In this document: positions 1 to 5,187 of the stretch, piece after piece
Layout of the letters: each line of letters starts with the position of its first letter
Position numbering within the stretch: position 1 is the stretch's first letter
Source of the DNA: a candidate division WOR-1 bacterium RIFOXYB2_FULL_48_7
GTDB lineage: Bacteria > Margulisbacteria > WOR-1 > O2-12-FULL-45-9 > XYB2-FULL-48-7
Length of the DNA stretch: 6,825 nucleotides
Assembly: GCA_001771615.1 (NCBI GenBank)
Contig: MEUF01000027.1
Location: 1 to 6,825, forward strand
Reading direction: 5' to 3'
Notes under the pieces: generated by a model
Databases searched by the model: none
What the model was told of the DNA's origin: nothing
The model's input: only the letters and a program-made list of their open reading frames with translations
Program-made: the position numbers and the translations under genes

Positions 1-206
1 TGACCAGTTCCTACGTTGCCGTCGGCGGCGATGTCGGCAGTTATTCAGCCAATGTCCGCAATATTCCCGGCATCTCTGGCACCGTTACTCAAGGGTCACA
101 TATTGGCTTGGGTATAGCTGGTGGGATAAACCTGGATCCATACAAAGTTGAAGTCGGCTATAGCACGGCGCTGGGACTGACGGCCGCTGTCAGCTACCTC
201 TTTTAG
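1..206 (+). CDS. Outer-membrane beta-barrel-like protein, C-terminal 67 residues (5' end outside window)
   Basis: An open frame runs from the left edge (first full codon at 3) to a TAG at 204-206. The visible tail is rich in Gly, Ser, Val and Ile, with short alternating polar/hydrophobic stretches separated by turns (for example VAVGGDVG, GLGIAGGINL, YKVEVGYSTALG). It ends in SYLF with aromatic or hydrophobic residues at alternate positions and a C-terminal Phe. That pattern is known as the beta-signal recognised by the outer-membrane assembly machinery, so I infer an outer-membrane barrel and a diderm host. The family cannot be named from this fragment; porin-like or OmpA/OprF-like barrels are both possible. 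It converges on the HIT gene, and the two stop codons overlap on opposite strands. No convincing terminator separates them. Confidence 0.6.
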   Translation, partial: TSSYVAVGGDVGSYSANVRNIPGISGTVTQGSHIGLGIAGGINLDPYKVEVGYSTALGLTAAVSYLF

Positions 207-541
207 CCTGGCGGCCAAATAAACTCTCGTCCGCCCAATAGATGGAAATGAAGATGTTCAACCGCCTGCCCGGCATCACGCCCCTGATTTAAGACCACTC
301 GAAAGCCACTGCGCTCAATCCCGACCGACTCGGCTAATTGCATAACAACATGGTAGGCCTGGCTGATGATGGAAAAATCTTTCAGTTCGCTTAAATTGGC
401 AGCATGAATTTTTGGTATAACTATAATGTGCGTCGGCGCTTGTGGATTAATATCCTGAAACGCCAAGATTTGGTCATCTTCGTAAAGCAGTTTGGCCGGC
501 AGCTGCTTGTTAATGATGCGGCAAAAAATACATTCGCTCAT
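203..541 (-). CDS. HIT family (HINT-type) nucleotide-binding hydrolase
   Basis: A complete 112-residue protein, the normal length for bacterial HINT/HinT-like proteins. These act on nucleoside phosphoramidates and aminoacyl-AMP-type nucleotides in the cytoplasm. The HIT signature His-Leu-His-Phe-His-Leu-Leu lies at residues 96-102, with His98 as the expected nucleophile. Other family marks are CIFCRII at 4-10, YEDDQILAFQDINPQAPTH at 20-38, IVIPK at 40-44, GFRVVLNQGRDAGQ at 79-92 and the terminal WPPG. Cys4, Cys7 and His46 could belong to the structural metal site seen in some members. The ATG at 541 is supported by AAGGAGG five bases upstream. It is the second gene of a pair with trpC, 15 nt downstream of it, so it is probably co-transcribed; no link to tryptophan synthesis is implied. 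Its TAA overlaps the stop of the convergent barrel gene. Family call is sure; exact substrate is not known. Confidence 0.95.
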   Translation of the reverse strand: MSECIFCRIINKQLPAKLLYEDDQILAFQDINPQAPTHIIVIPKIHAANLSELKDFSIISQAYHVVMQLAESVGIERSGFRVVLNQGRDAGQAVEHLHFHLLGGREFIWPPG

Positions 542-546
542 GCCTG

Positions 547-553
547 CCTCCTT
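547..553 (-). promoter_or_regulatory. Strong Shine-Dalgarno site of the HIT gene
   Basis: Read on the minus strand, AAGGAGG sits 5 nt before the ATG at 541, within the 15-nt gap after trpC. It matches the canonical anti-Shine-Dalgarno complement perfectly. It matters because the genes with a promoter of their own in this window lack any such site, so the two start types can be compared directly. Confidence 0.85.
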
Positions 554-556
554 AGA

Positions 557-1333
557 TTAAGACAGTAATTCTTTAACTTTTCGCGGGATGTCTCCACTGC
601 TTAACAGGCTCTCTCCGACCAAGATCCCTCGGACCCCTTGTGACCGCAAGGTCTGAACATCATGGGCCGATTTTATGCCGCTTTCCGCTACAACTATTTT
701 ATCCTTTAATTCCGGAAATTTGGCCAACAGCATCAGGCTCGTTTCTAGGTCAATCCGTAACGTTTGCAGATCACGGTTATTAAGGCCGATACAGGCGGCA
801 CCAGCTTGTAAGGCTACCGCCACTTCCCTTTCATCATGGGTTTCCACCAGCGCCTCTAACCCCAATTCTCCGGCTAACTGCAGCAGATCACGCAACTGCT
901 GTGGGGTCAAAATCCTCACGATCAATAAGACCGCATCAGCCCCGGCCAGCCGGGACTCGTACAGCTGTGAACTGTCGATGATAAAATCCTTGCGTAAGAC
1001 CGGCAATTTGACTGATTTTTTTACAGCCGCCAGATGGCCAATTGATCCCTGAAAATATTTATTGTCCGTCAAGACAGAAATTGCCGCCGCCCCGCTTTTG
1101 GCATACTGTTTGGCCAGCGCCGCCGGATTATACCTTTTGACCAATAAACCGGCTGAGGGCGAGGCTTTCTTAATTTCCGCGATCAGGGAGATTTTTCCCG
1201 CCGGGAATTGTCCGGCAAATTTCCTGGTCCGCGGCATTTGTTTGATTAATTTTTTGGCCTGGGGCAGCTTAAGGTGGACCTTGAGTGCGGTAACTTCTTG
1301 GCGCTTATTGAAGACAATTTCATCAAGGATCAT
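557..1333 (-). CDS. trpC: Indole-3-glycerol-phosphate synthase
   Basis: A 258-residue TIM-barrel enzyme of the tryptophan pathway that closes 1-(2-carboxyphenylamino)-1-deoxyribulose-5-phosphate to indole-3-glycerol phosphate, releasing CO2. With Met at 1333 as residue 1, the family motifs are IAEIKKASPSAG at 51-62 (Glu53, Lys55), VLRKDF at 112-117 (Lys115, expected general acid), ALVETH at 161-166 (Glu164, expected general base), GLNNRDL at 183-189 and VAESGI at 215-220 (Ser218, phosphate binding). Length is typical and all catalytic residues are present. A longer frame could start at 1357, but its extra MAMLILYI is not family-like and would overlap the rsmH start. MILDEI at 1333 matches usual N-termini and sits 5 nt after a TATTAT hexamer. 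No other trp genes are in view, so it is detached from a classical trp operon; it is followed by the HIT gene. It is transcribed divergently from rsmH, 16 bp away. Confidence 0.95.
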   Translation of the reverse strand: MILDEIVFNKRQEVTALKVHLKLPQAKKLIKQMPRTRKFAGQFPAGKISLIAEIKKASPSAGLLVKRYNPAALAKQYAKSGAAAISVLTDNKYFQGSIGHLAAVKKSVKLPVLRKDFIIDSSQLYESRLAGADAVLLIVRILTPQQLRDLLQLAGELGLEALVETHDEREVAVALQAGAACIGLNNRDLQTLRIDLETSLMLLAKFPELKDKIVVAESGIKSAHDVQTLRSQGVRGILVGESLLSSGDIPRKVKELLS

Positions 1334-1349
1334 GATGTATAATATTAAC
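1334..1349. promoter_or_regulatory. 16-bp divergent promoter core between trpC and rsmH, predicted leaderless both ways
   Basis: Only 16 bp separate the chosen start codons of trpC (minus) and rsmH (plus). On the plus strand TATAAT occupies 1338-1343, leaving six bases before the rsmH ATG at 1350; a start site seven bases after the hexamer falls exactly on that A. On the minus strand TATTAT (complement of 1339-1344, one mismatch to consensus) leaves five bases before the trpC ATG. The two hexamers thus share five base pairs in the symmetric stretch TATAATATTA. No good -35 is seen at 17-18 bp on the plus strand. There is no room for a Shine-Dalgarno site for rsmH. Promoter identity is inferred from sequence and spacing. 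Confidence 0.7.
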
Positions 1350-2210
1350 ATGGCCAAAATCCCCTATCAACATATCCCGGTCATGGCAGACATTGTCGTC
1401 GAAATTATGCACCCCGAAGACAAAAACACCATCGTCGACTGCACGCTGGGGGGCGGTGGACACGCCCAAGCGCTAAAAAAAGCCAACAAGAAACTGAATA
1501 TCATTGGTTTTGACCAGGACCAGGAGGCCCTGGCCGCGGCCCAGGAAAACCTAAAAGGGTATTCAGACATTACATATATAAACGATAATTTTGCCAATTT
1601 AAAAAAGCACTTGCGACAACCCGTTGGCGGTATTTTATTCGACCTGGGCGTCTCTTCCTACCAGCTTGATGAGCCGGCCCGGGGTTTCAGTTTTCGCTCG
1701 CCCGGGCCGCTGGATATGCGGCTGGGCCAGCAGCAGCCCCTTACCGCCGGCGACATCATTAACCAATATCCAGAAGAAGAATTGAGCGAAATTATTTTTA
1801 AATATGGGGAAGAACGGTTCGCCCGCCGGCTTAGCCGGGCAATCGTCCAAGCCAGAAAGCGCTCCCCCATCACCACAACTGAACAGCTCAAGGCAATAAT
1901 TGAACCGGCTATCCCTACCTGGAAAAAACGCGAATCTCTGACCAGGGTGTTCCAGGCCTTGCGCATTGCCGTCAATGGCGAGCTAACCGCCCTTGAACTG
2001 GCGCTGCCTGCTGCCCTGGAGTTGCTCCAACCTGGAGGCAGGATTGTGGTGCTGTCTTATCATTCGCTGGAAGATCGTATCGTGAAAAACCTCTTTCGCC
2101 AGGCGGCATCAGATGGTAAACTCAAGATCTTGACGAAAAAGCCGCTCATCTCCCAGGATGACAACCCTCGGGCCCGGAGCGCCAAATTACGGGCGGCGGA
2201 AAAAATATGA
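1350..2210 (+). CDS. rsmH: 16S rRNA (cytosine1402-N4)-methyltransferase RsmH (MraW)
   Basis: A SAM-dependent methyltransferase that modifies C1402 in the decoding centre of 16S rRNA; usually the second gene of the division/cell-wall cluster. The 286 residues include HIPVM at 8-12, the SAM loop DCTLGGGGHA at 30-39, IIGFDQD at 51-57, ILFDLGVSSYQLD at 95-107, then GFSFR, PLDMR, the helical insert with YGEERFARR, FQALRIAVNGEL, and the late signatures LSYHSLEDRIVK and NPRARSAKLRAAEK. It is slightly shorter than the roughly 300-315 residues common in the family, but nothing essential looks missing. In-frame ATGs also occur at 1332 and 1335. I chose 1350 because the -10 hexamer lies between those ATGs and this one, and because translation then begins close to the conserved HIPVM. 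The TGA overlaps the ftsL ATG. No mraZ precedes it; trpC diverges instead. Confidence 0.96.
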   Translation: MAKIPYQHIPVMADIVVEIMHPEDKNTIVDCTLGGGGHAQALKKANKKLNIIGFDQDQEALAAAQENLKGYSDITYINDNFANLKKHLRQPVGGILFDLGVSSYQLDEPARGFSFRSPGPLDMRLGQQQPLTAGDIINQYPEEELSEIIFKYGEERFARRLSRAIVQARKRSPITTTEQLKAIIEPAIPTWKKRESLTRVFQALRIAVNGELTALELALPAALELLQPGGRIVVLSYHSLEDRIVKNLFRQAASDGKLKILTKKPLISQDDNPRARSAKLRAAEKI

Positions 2211-2500
2211 AATTAAGACAAATGATTTTGGTTATTGCCTGCGTTATTGTGGTGGCGGGAACCCATCTCTATTTTTATAACATAAACATTAACCTGAAAT
2301 ACCGCATCACCGAACTTAAAATGCAATTAGCCGATTTGAACAATCAGGTCCGTTCGCTCGGTGGGACAGCGGCCCAGGTGGAGAACCTGGCTTATGTGGA
2401 AAAACAAGCCAAAAGCAACCTGGCGATGATTTATCCTGAACAAATGCATTACATCATTAACGGTAAATTGGCCACCTCCCACTCCCAGGAGGCCCGTTGA
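2207..2500 (+). CDS. ftsL: FtsL/DivIC-like septum protein
   Basis: A 97-residue bitopic membrane protein. A short basic N-terminus (MKLRQ) is followed by one membrane segment at about 6-24, then a periplasmic coiled coil at about 30-51 with Leu/Ile/Val at heptad-like positions (Leu30, Ile34, Leu37, Leu41, Leu44, Val48, Leu51). Next comes VEKQAKSNLAMIYPEQMHYI at 64-83, resembling the conserved end of FtsL/DivIC proteins. In other bacteria these partner FtsB and FtsQ and activate septal peptidoglycan synthesis. The primary sequence is poorly conserved in this family, so the name rests on topology plus position directly after rsmH. It begins with an ATGA overlap, implying translational coupling; the purine stretch GGCGGAAAAAAT just upstream could help ribosome loading. 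The usual next genes (ftsI, murE) are absent; gltX follows after 21 bp. Confidence 0.8.
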   Translation: MKLRQMILVIACVIVVAGTHLYFYNININLKYRITELKMQLADLNNQVRSLGGTAAQVENLAYVEKQAKSNLAMIYPEQMHYIINGKLATSHSQEAR

Positions 2501-2506
2501 ACAGCG

Positions 2507-2515
2507 TGATATACT
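2507..2515 (+). promoter_or_regulatory. Extended -10 promoter of gltX, predicted leaderless start
   Basis: TGATATACT comprises an extended TGn element and the hexamer TATACT (2510-2515), with six bases left before the gltX ATG at 2522. No recognisable -35 lies 17 bp upstream, which fits an extended -10 class. The TGA at 2507 is in frame with gltX, so its start cannot move upstream past it. An AGGAGG at 2487-2492 is 29 nt from the ATG, too far to serve it. Confidence 0.65.
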
Positions 2516-2521
2516 ATTTAT

Positions 2522-3952
2522 ATGATTAGAGTTCGTTTCGCGCCAAGCCCGACAGGGGCACTGCACATCGGCGGGGCCCGCACTGCCCTTTTTAACTGGC
2601 TGTTTGCCCGCCATCATGGGGGGAAATTCATCCTGCGGATCGAAGACACCGATCGGGAACGTTCTACCCAGGAGTCAAACCAGGCGATTTTTCGCGGCCT
2701 GGATTGGTTAGGCATTGATTGGGATGAGGGCCCCAATAATGGAGGGCCTTTTGGCCCCTATTTTCAGACCGAGCGCCTGGCTATTTATCACGATTATGCC
2801 CAAAAACTGATCGCTGCCGGCCAGGCCTATCATTGCTTCTGCACCCCGGAAGAATTGGCCGTTAAACGGGCGGCGGCTGAAGCCCGCAAGGAGCCACCTC
2901 GTTATGATAATTCCTGCCGTCGGCTGGCACCAGAAGAAGTCCAGCAAAGATTAGCCAGAGGAGACAAGCACGTTATCCGTTTTATGCTGCCGGCTGCCGG
3001 CGAATCAATCGTCGAAGACCTGATCCGCGGCCGCGTAGTATTTAAAAATGAGGTGCTGGACGATTTTGTCCTGGTCAAGTCGGATGGCTTTCCAACCTAT
3101 AATTTTGCCTGTGTCCTGGATGACCACTTGATGGAAATTTCCCACGTTATCAGGGGGGATGACCATCTTTCCAACACCCCCAGGCAAATCCTGCTCTACC
3201 AGGCTTTTGGTTGGGGACTGCCCCGCTTTGCCCACATCCCAATGATCCTGGGCAAAGACCGGGCCCGCCTGTCCAAAAGACATGGCGCGACCTCGGTGAT
3301 CGCTTATAACGATATCGGCTATTTGCCTGATGCCATGATCAATTATATTGCCAAACTTGGCTGGGGACACGGTGACCAGGAACTTTTTTCCCGTCAAGAA
3401 TTGATTGAAAGTTTTTCTCTCGAAGGGGTCACAAAAAATCCGGCCATCTTTGATCTGGACAAATTAAACTGGCTCAATGGTCAGTATATTAGAAATATTT
3501 TGCCGGAACGCCTGGTTGACCTTTGCGAGCCGCTGGTGGTAGCCAAATACGGCCGGCAGGATTTTACCTATTTAAGCCGAGTAATCCGCCTTTTTCAGGA
3601 TCGCCTGGTCTTGATCCCCGATATTGTCAACCTTTGTGGTTACTTTTTTGAAAAAGTCACCGCTTATGACCCGAAAGGCGCAGAAAAATATTTTAAAAAA
3701 GATAATGCCAAAGCCATTTTGTCGGCCTTGGGCCAGCGCCTGGGACAATTAGACCCGTTCGTTAAAGAACATATCGAGGCTGTTTTCAAAGAACTGGCCA
3801 AAGAAATGAATTTGAAGCTCGGTGAAGTTATCCATCCTTGTCGCCTGGCAATTTCCGGACGGACCGAAACCCCGCCAATGTACGATGTCGTTGAATTATT
3901 GGGTAAAGAGCAGGTCAGTGCAAGAATTCAGTCGGCCCTAGCTTATCTTTGA
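2522..3952 (+). CDS. gltX: Glutamyl-tRNA synthetase
   Basis: A 476-residue class I aminoacyl-tRNA synthetase charging tRNA-Glu with glutamate in the cytoplasm. The Rossmann catalytic domain opens with RFAPSPTGALHIGGAR (5-20), whose HIGG is the HIGH motif; FILRIEDTDRERS (36-48) follows. A zinc-binding set matches the E. coli spacing: Cys105-x-Cys107, then Tyr128 and Cys132. VIRGDDHLSNTPRQ and GKDRARLSKRHGA follow, with the KMSKS equivalent LSKR at 250-253. The C-terminal third is the helical anticodon-binding region, ending in RLAISGRTETPP and a VVELLGKEQVSARIQSAL-type tail. Length is normal. Whether it is tRNA-Glu-specific or also misacylates tRNA-Gln cannot be settled by eye; no gatCAB or glnS is visible. 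Its own promoter overlaps the gap after ftsL, though read-through from rsmH-ftsL is also likely. The 3' end overlaps a possible minus-strand gene by 38 bp. Confidence 0.98.
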   Translation: MIRVRFAPSPTGALHIGGARTALFNWLFARHHGGKFILRIEDTDRERSTQESNQAIFRGLDWLGIDWDEGPNNGGPFGPYFQTERLAIYHDYAQKLIAAGQAYHCFCTPEELAVKRAAAEARKEPPRYDNSCRRLAPEEVQQRLARGDKHVIRFMLPAAGESIVEDLIRGRVVFKNEVLDDFVLVKSDGFPTYNFACVLDDHLMEISHVIRGDDHLSNTPRQILLYQAFGWGLPRFAHIPMILGKDRARLSKRHGATSVIAYNDIGYLPDAMINYIAKLGWGHGDQELFSRQELIESFSLEGVTKNPAIFDLDKLNWLNGQYIRNILPERLVDLCEPLVVAKYGRQDFTYLSRVIRLFQDRLVLIPDIVNLCGYFFEKVTAYDPKGAEKYFKKDNAKAILSALGQRLGQLDPFVKEHIEAVFKELAKEMNLKLGEVIHPCRLAISGRTETPPMYDVVELLGKEQVSARIQSALAYL

Positions 3953-4130
3953 CGACTTCGCGCATCCTGCTCCCTTTGGGGAAGAGAGAATAAAGCATCT
4001 GCATTTCGTGCATTTTGACCGCATCGGGATTGGCTATGCCAGAGTCAAAACTTCCGCTCCCGCTGCCATTCAGCGGGCTCTTGCCAGGAACTTTTTTGTT
4101 ATTAAACTTATATTGGTAGTTGTCTTTCAT
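3915..4130 (-). CDS. Hypothetical small protein (71 aa), possible gene convergent with gltX
   Basis: I do not recognise this protein. It has a basic, Asn/Lys-rich N-terminus, a flexible Gly-Ser stretch (LNGSGSGSFDSG, about 20-31) and a C-terminal half that could form helices (NPDAVKMHEMQMLYSLFPKGSRMREVVKDKL, about 34-64 in two parts). Codon choice looks like that of neighbouring genes and it fills most of the 266-bp gltX-mdh spacer, favouring a real gene. Against it, the last 38 bp overlap the gltX 3' end, 71 open codons can arise by chance, and the start signal is weak: a G-rich GGTGGGG ends 6 nt before the ATG. Possible minus-strand -10 elements are TAATAT near 4162-4167 and TATTAT opposite 4206-4211. 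The Gly-Ser coding region contains a 7-bp inverted repeat. No function is assigned. Confidence 0.45.
   Translation of the reverse strand: MKDNYQYKFNNKKVPGKSPLNGSGSGSFDSGIANPDAVKMHEMQMLYSLFPKGSRMREVVKDKLGPTEFLH
4059..4077. repeat. 7-bp GC-rich inverted repeat (possible hairpin)
   Basis: CCCGCTG at 4059-4065 and CAGCGGG at 4071-4077 are perfect complements around a 5-nt loop. It lies 107 bp past the gltX stop and inside the possible minus-strand small gene. On the plus strand a T6 run follows only after 14 bases (4092-4097), so it is not a typical intrinsic terminator. It could be a degenerate transcription end for gltX or a chance result of the Pro/Gly/Ser codons. Confidence 0.35.
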
Positions 4131-4181
4131 ATATAATCCCCACCGGCTCTTACCTTGTTATCCATATTATTACAAAGAAAT

Positions 4182-4210
4182 TTCACTTTTTCCATCTAAT
4201 CCTTTATAAT
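4182..4210 (+). promoter_or_regulatory. Promoter of mdh with -35-like and perfect -10 elements
   Basis: A perfect TATAAT lies at 4205-4210, eight bases before the mdh ATG at 4219. Exactly 17 bp upstream, TTCACT at 4182-4187 matches four of six bases of the -35 consensus. The TAA formed at 4207-4209 is in frame with mdh, so translation must begin at 4219 or later. No Shine-Dalgarno site fits; the GGG at 4214-4216 is only two bases from the ATG. A leaderless or 1-2-nt-leader transcript is predicted. The rest of the 88-bp spacer (4131-4218) is AT-rich, with no other element I can defend. Confidence 0.7.
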
Positions 4211-4218
4211 ATTGGGCA

Positions 4219-5145
4219 ATGAAACCCAAAATTACTGTGGTCGGCTCCGGAAACGTTGGAGCACAGGCCGCCTATCGCCTGGCCCAGCGGGGAATGGCTG
4301 ATGTTGTGCTGCTCGATATCGTCGAGGGGATTCCCCAGGGAAAAGGACTGGATATGTCCCAGGCTGGCTATATAGATGGCTTTGATTGCCAGGTCCTGGG
4401 AACAAATGATTATGAGGCAACCAAAAATTCAGCCGTAGTAATCATTACCGCCGGCCTGGCCCGTAAACCGGGTATGTCACGGGATGATTTAATCACCAAA
4501 AACGCCGCCATCGTGAAAAGTGTCGTGGAAAATGCCGTAAGGCTTTCACCACAAGCGGTCCTCCTGCTCGTTACTAATCCTCTTGATGTTATGACTTATC
4601 ACGCCCTTAAAATTTCTGCCCTACCACCGCAACAAGTCCTGGGTATGGCTCCTTTGCTGGACGCGGCCCGGATGGCCTATTTTATCTCCCAGGAACTGCA
4701 GCTCCCAATCCAATCCGTTTATGCTGAGGTCTTGGGCAGCCATGGCGATCTGATGGTCCCCGCACCGTCACTTTGTACTGTCAATGGCCGGCCATTAACT
4801 GAGGTTCTCTCCCCGGAAAGGATTAAATATATTGTCGCCAAGACAACCAATGGCGGGGCCGAAATTGTCTCGCTGCTCAAAACTGGCTCGGCCTATTATG
4901 CGCCTGGATCAGCCGCCGCCAGAATGGCCGAAGCGATCCTAAACGATAAAGGCGAGGTAATCGGCAGCTGCTGTTACCTAAATGGGGAATACGGGCTAAA
5001 GGATGTCTGCCTTGGGGTCCCGGCCAAGTTAGGCCGGCAAGGAATTAAGGAAATCGTTAAATTAAACCTTTCAGAACCTGAGCTGGCCGCCCTGCATCAG
5101 GCAGCCGAATCAGTTAAGAAACTCTTCCCGATCTTGAACCACTAA
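4219..5145 (+). CDS. mdh: Malate dehydrogenase, LDH-like NAD-dependent type
   Basis: A 308-residue cytoplasmic enzyme interconverting malate and oxaloacetate with NAD(H). The Rossmann fold starts with VVGSGNVG (7-14), and Asp33 in VVLLDIVEG is the residue expected to bind the NAD ribose. The mobile loop GLARKPGMSRDDL (79-91) carries Arg82 and Arg88; Arg82 at the substrate-specificity position marks a malate rather than lactate dehydrogenase. TNPLD (119-123) supplies Asn120. The catalytic pair is Asp148 (LLDAARM) and His175 (GSHGD), with Arg151 binding the carboxylate. GMAPLL at 142-147 replaces the GMAGVL more often seen before the catalytic Asp, a small oddity at a conserved spot. Length is typical of the family. 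It is followed 42 bp later by the fumarase genes, so the three likely serve one path between oxaloacetate and fumarate; direction cannot be told from sequence. It has its own promoter. Confidence 0.96.
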   Translation: MKPKITVVGSGNVGAQAAYRLAQRGMADVVLLDIVEGIPQGKGLDMSQAGYIDGFDCQVLGTNDYEATKNSAVVIITAGLARKPGMSRDDLITKNAAIVKSVVENAVRLSPQAVLLLVTNPLDVMTYHALKISALPPQQVLGMAPLLDAARMAYFISQELQLPIQSVYAEVLGSHGDLMVPAPSLCTVNGRPLTEVLSPERIKYIVAKTTNGGAEIVSLLKTGSAYYAPGSAAARMAEAILNDKGEVIGSCCYLNGEYGLKDVCLGVPAKLGRQGIKEIVKLNLSEPELAALHQAAESVKKLFPILNH

Positions 5146-5170
5146 GCCATATCTGGCGGCAGGTTTCATG

Positions 5171-5179
5171 TGCTATAAT
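5171..5179 (+). promoter_or_regulatory. Extended -10 promoter of fumA
   Basis: TGCTATAAT gives an extended TGn plus a perfect TATAAT at 5174-5179, eight bases before the fumA ATG at 5188, within the 42-bp gap after mdh. No -35 is apparent at 17 bp. The TAA at 5176-5178 inside the hexamer is in frame with fumA, so the start is forced. The intervening TTCCACAA has no Shine-Dalgarno character. It implies fumAB transcription separate from, or in addition to, read-through from mdh. Confidence 0.72.
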
Positions 5180-5187
5180 TTCCACAA

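Noticed and set aside
177..202. Hairpin CTGAC/GTCAG followed by TTTT as a terminator of the barrel gene
   Set aside because: The stem is only 5 bp, the T-run is four bases and offset, and the structure lies before the stop codon of the gene it would terminate.
675..1052. Plus-strand open frame of 125 codons
   Set aside because: It is antisense to trpC, Ser/Ala/Arg-rich without recognisable motifs, and the minus strand carries the full catalytic signature of TrpC.
1062..1349. A 96-residue N-terminal extension of RsmH in the same frame
   Set aside because: It lies wholly antisense to trpC, has no family similarity, and the known RsmH N-terminus (HIPVM region) begins right after the ATG at 1350.
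2487..2492. AGGAGG upstream of gltX as its Shine-Dalgarno site
   Set aside because: It is 29 nt from the ATG and lies inside ftsL; the in-frame TGA at 2507 prevents an earlier gltX start. A 7-codon frame from GTG 2506 that overlaps the gltX start (a possible leader peptide) is 13 nt away from it and too short to defend.
3005..3397. Minus-strand open frame of 130 codons inside gltX
   Set aside because: It is a shadow of the gltX codons; gltX is complete with catalytic and zinc motifs across this region, and the shadow has no motif or start signal.
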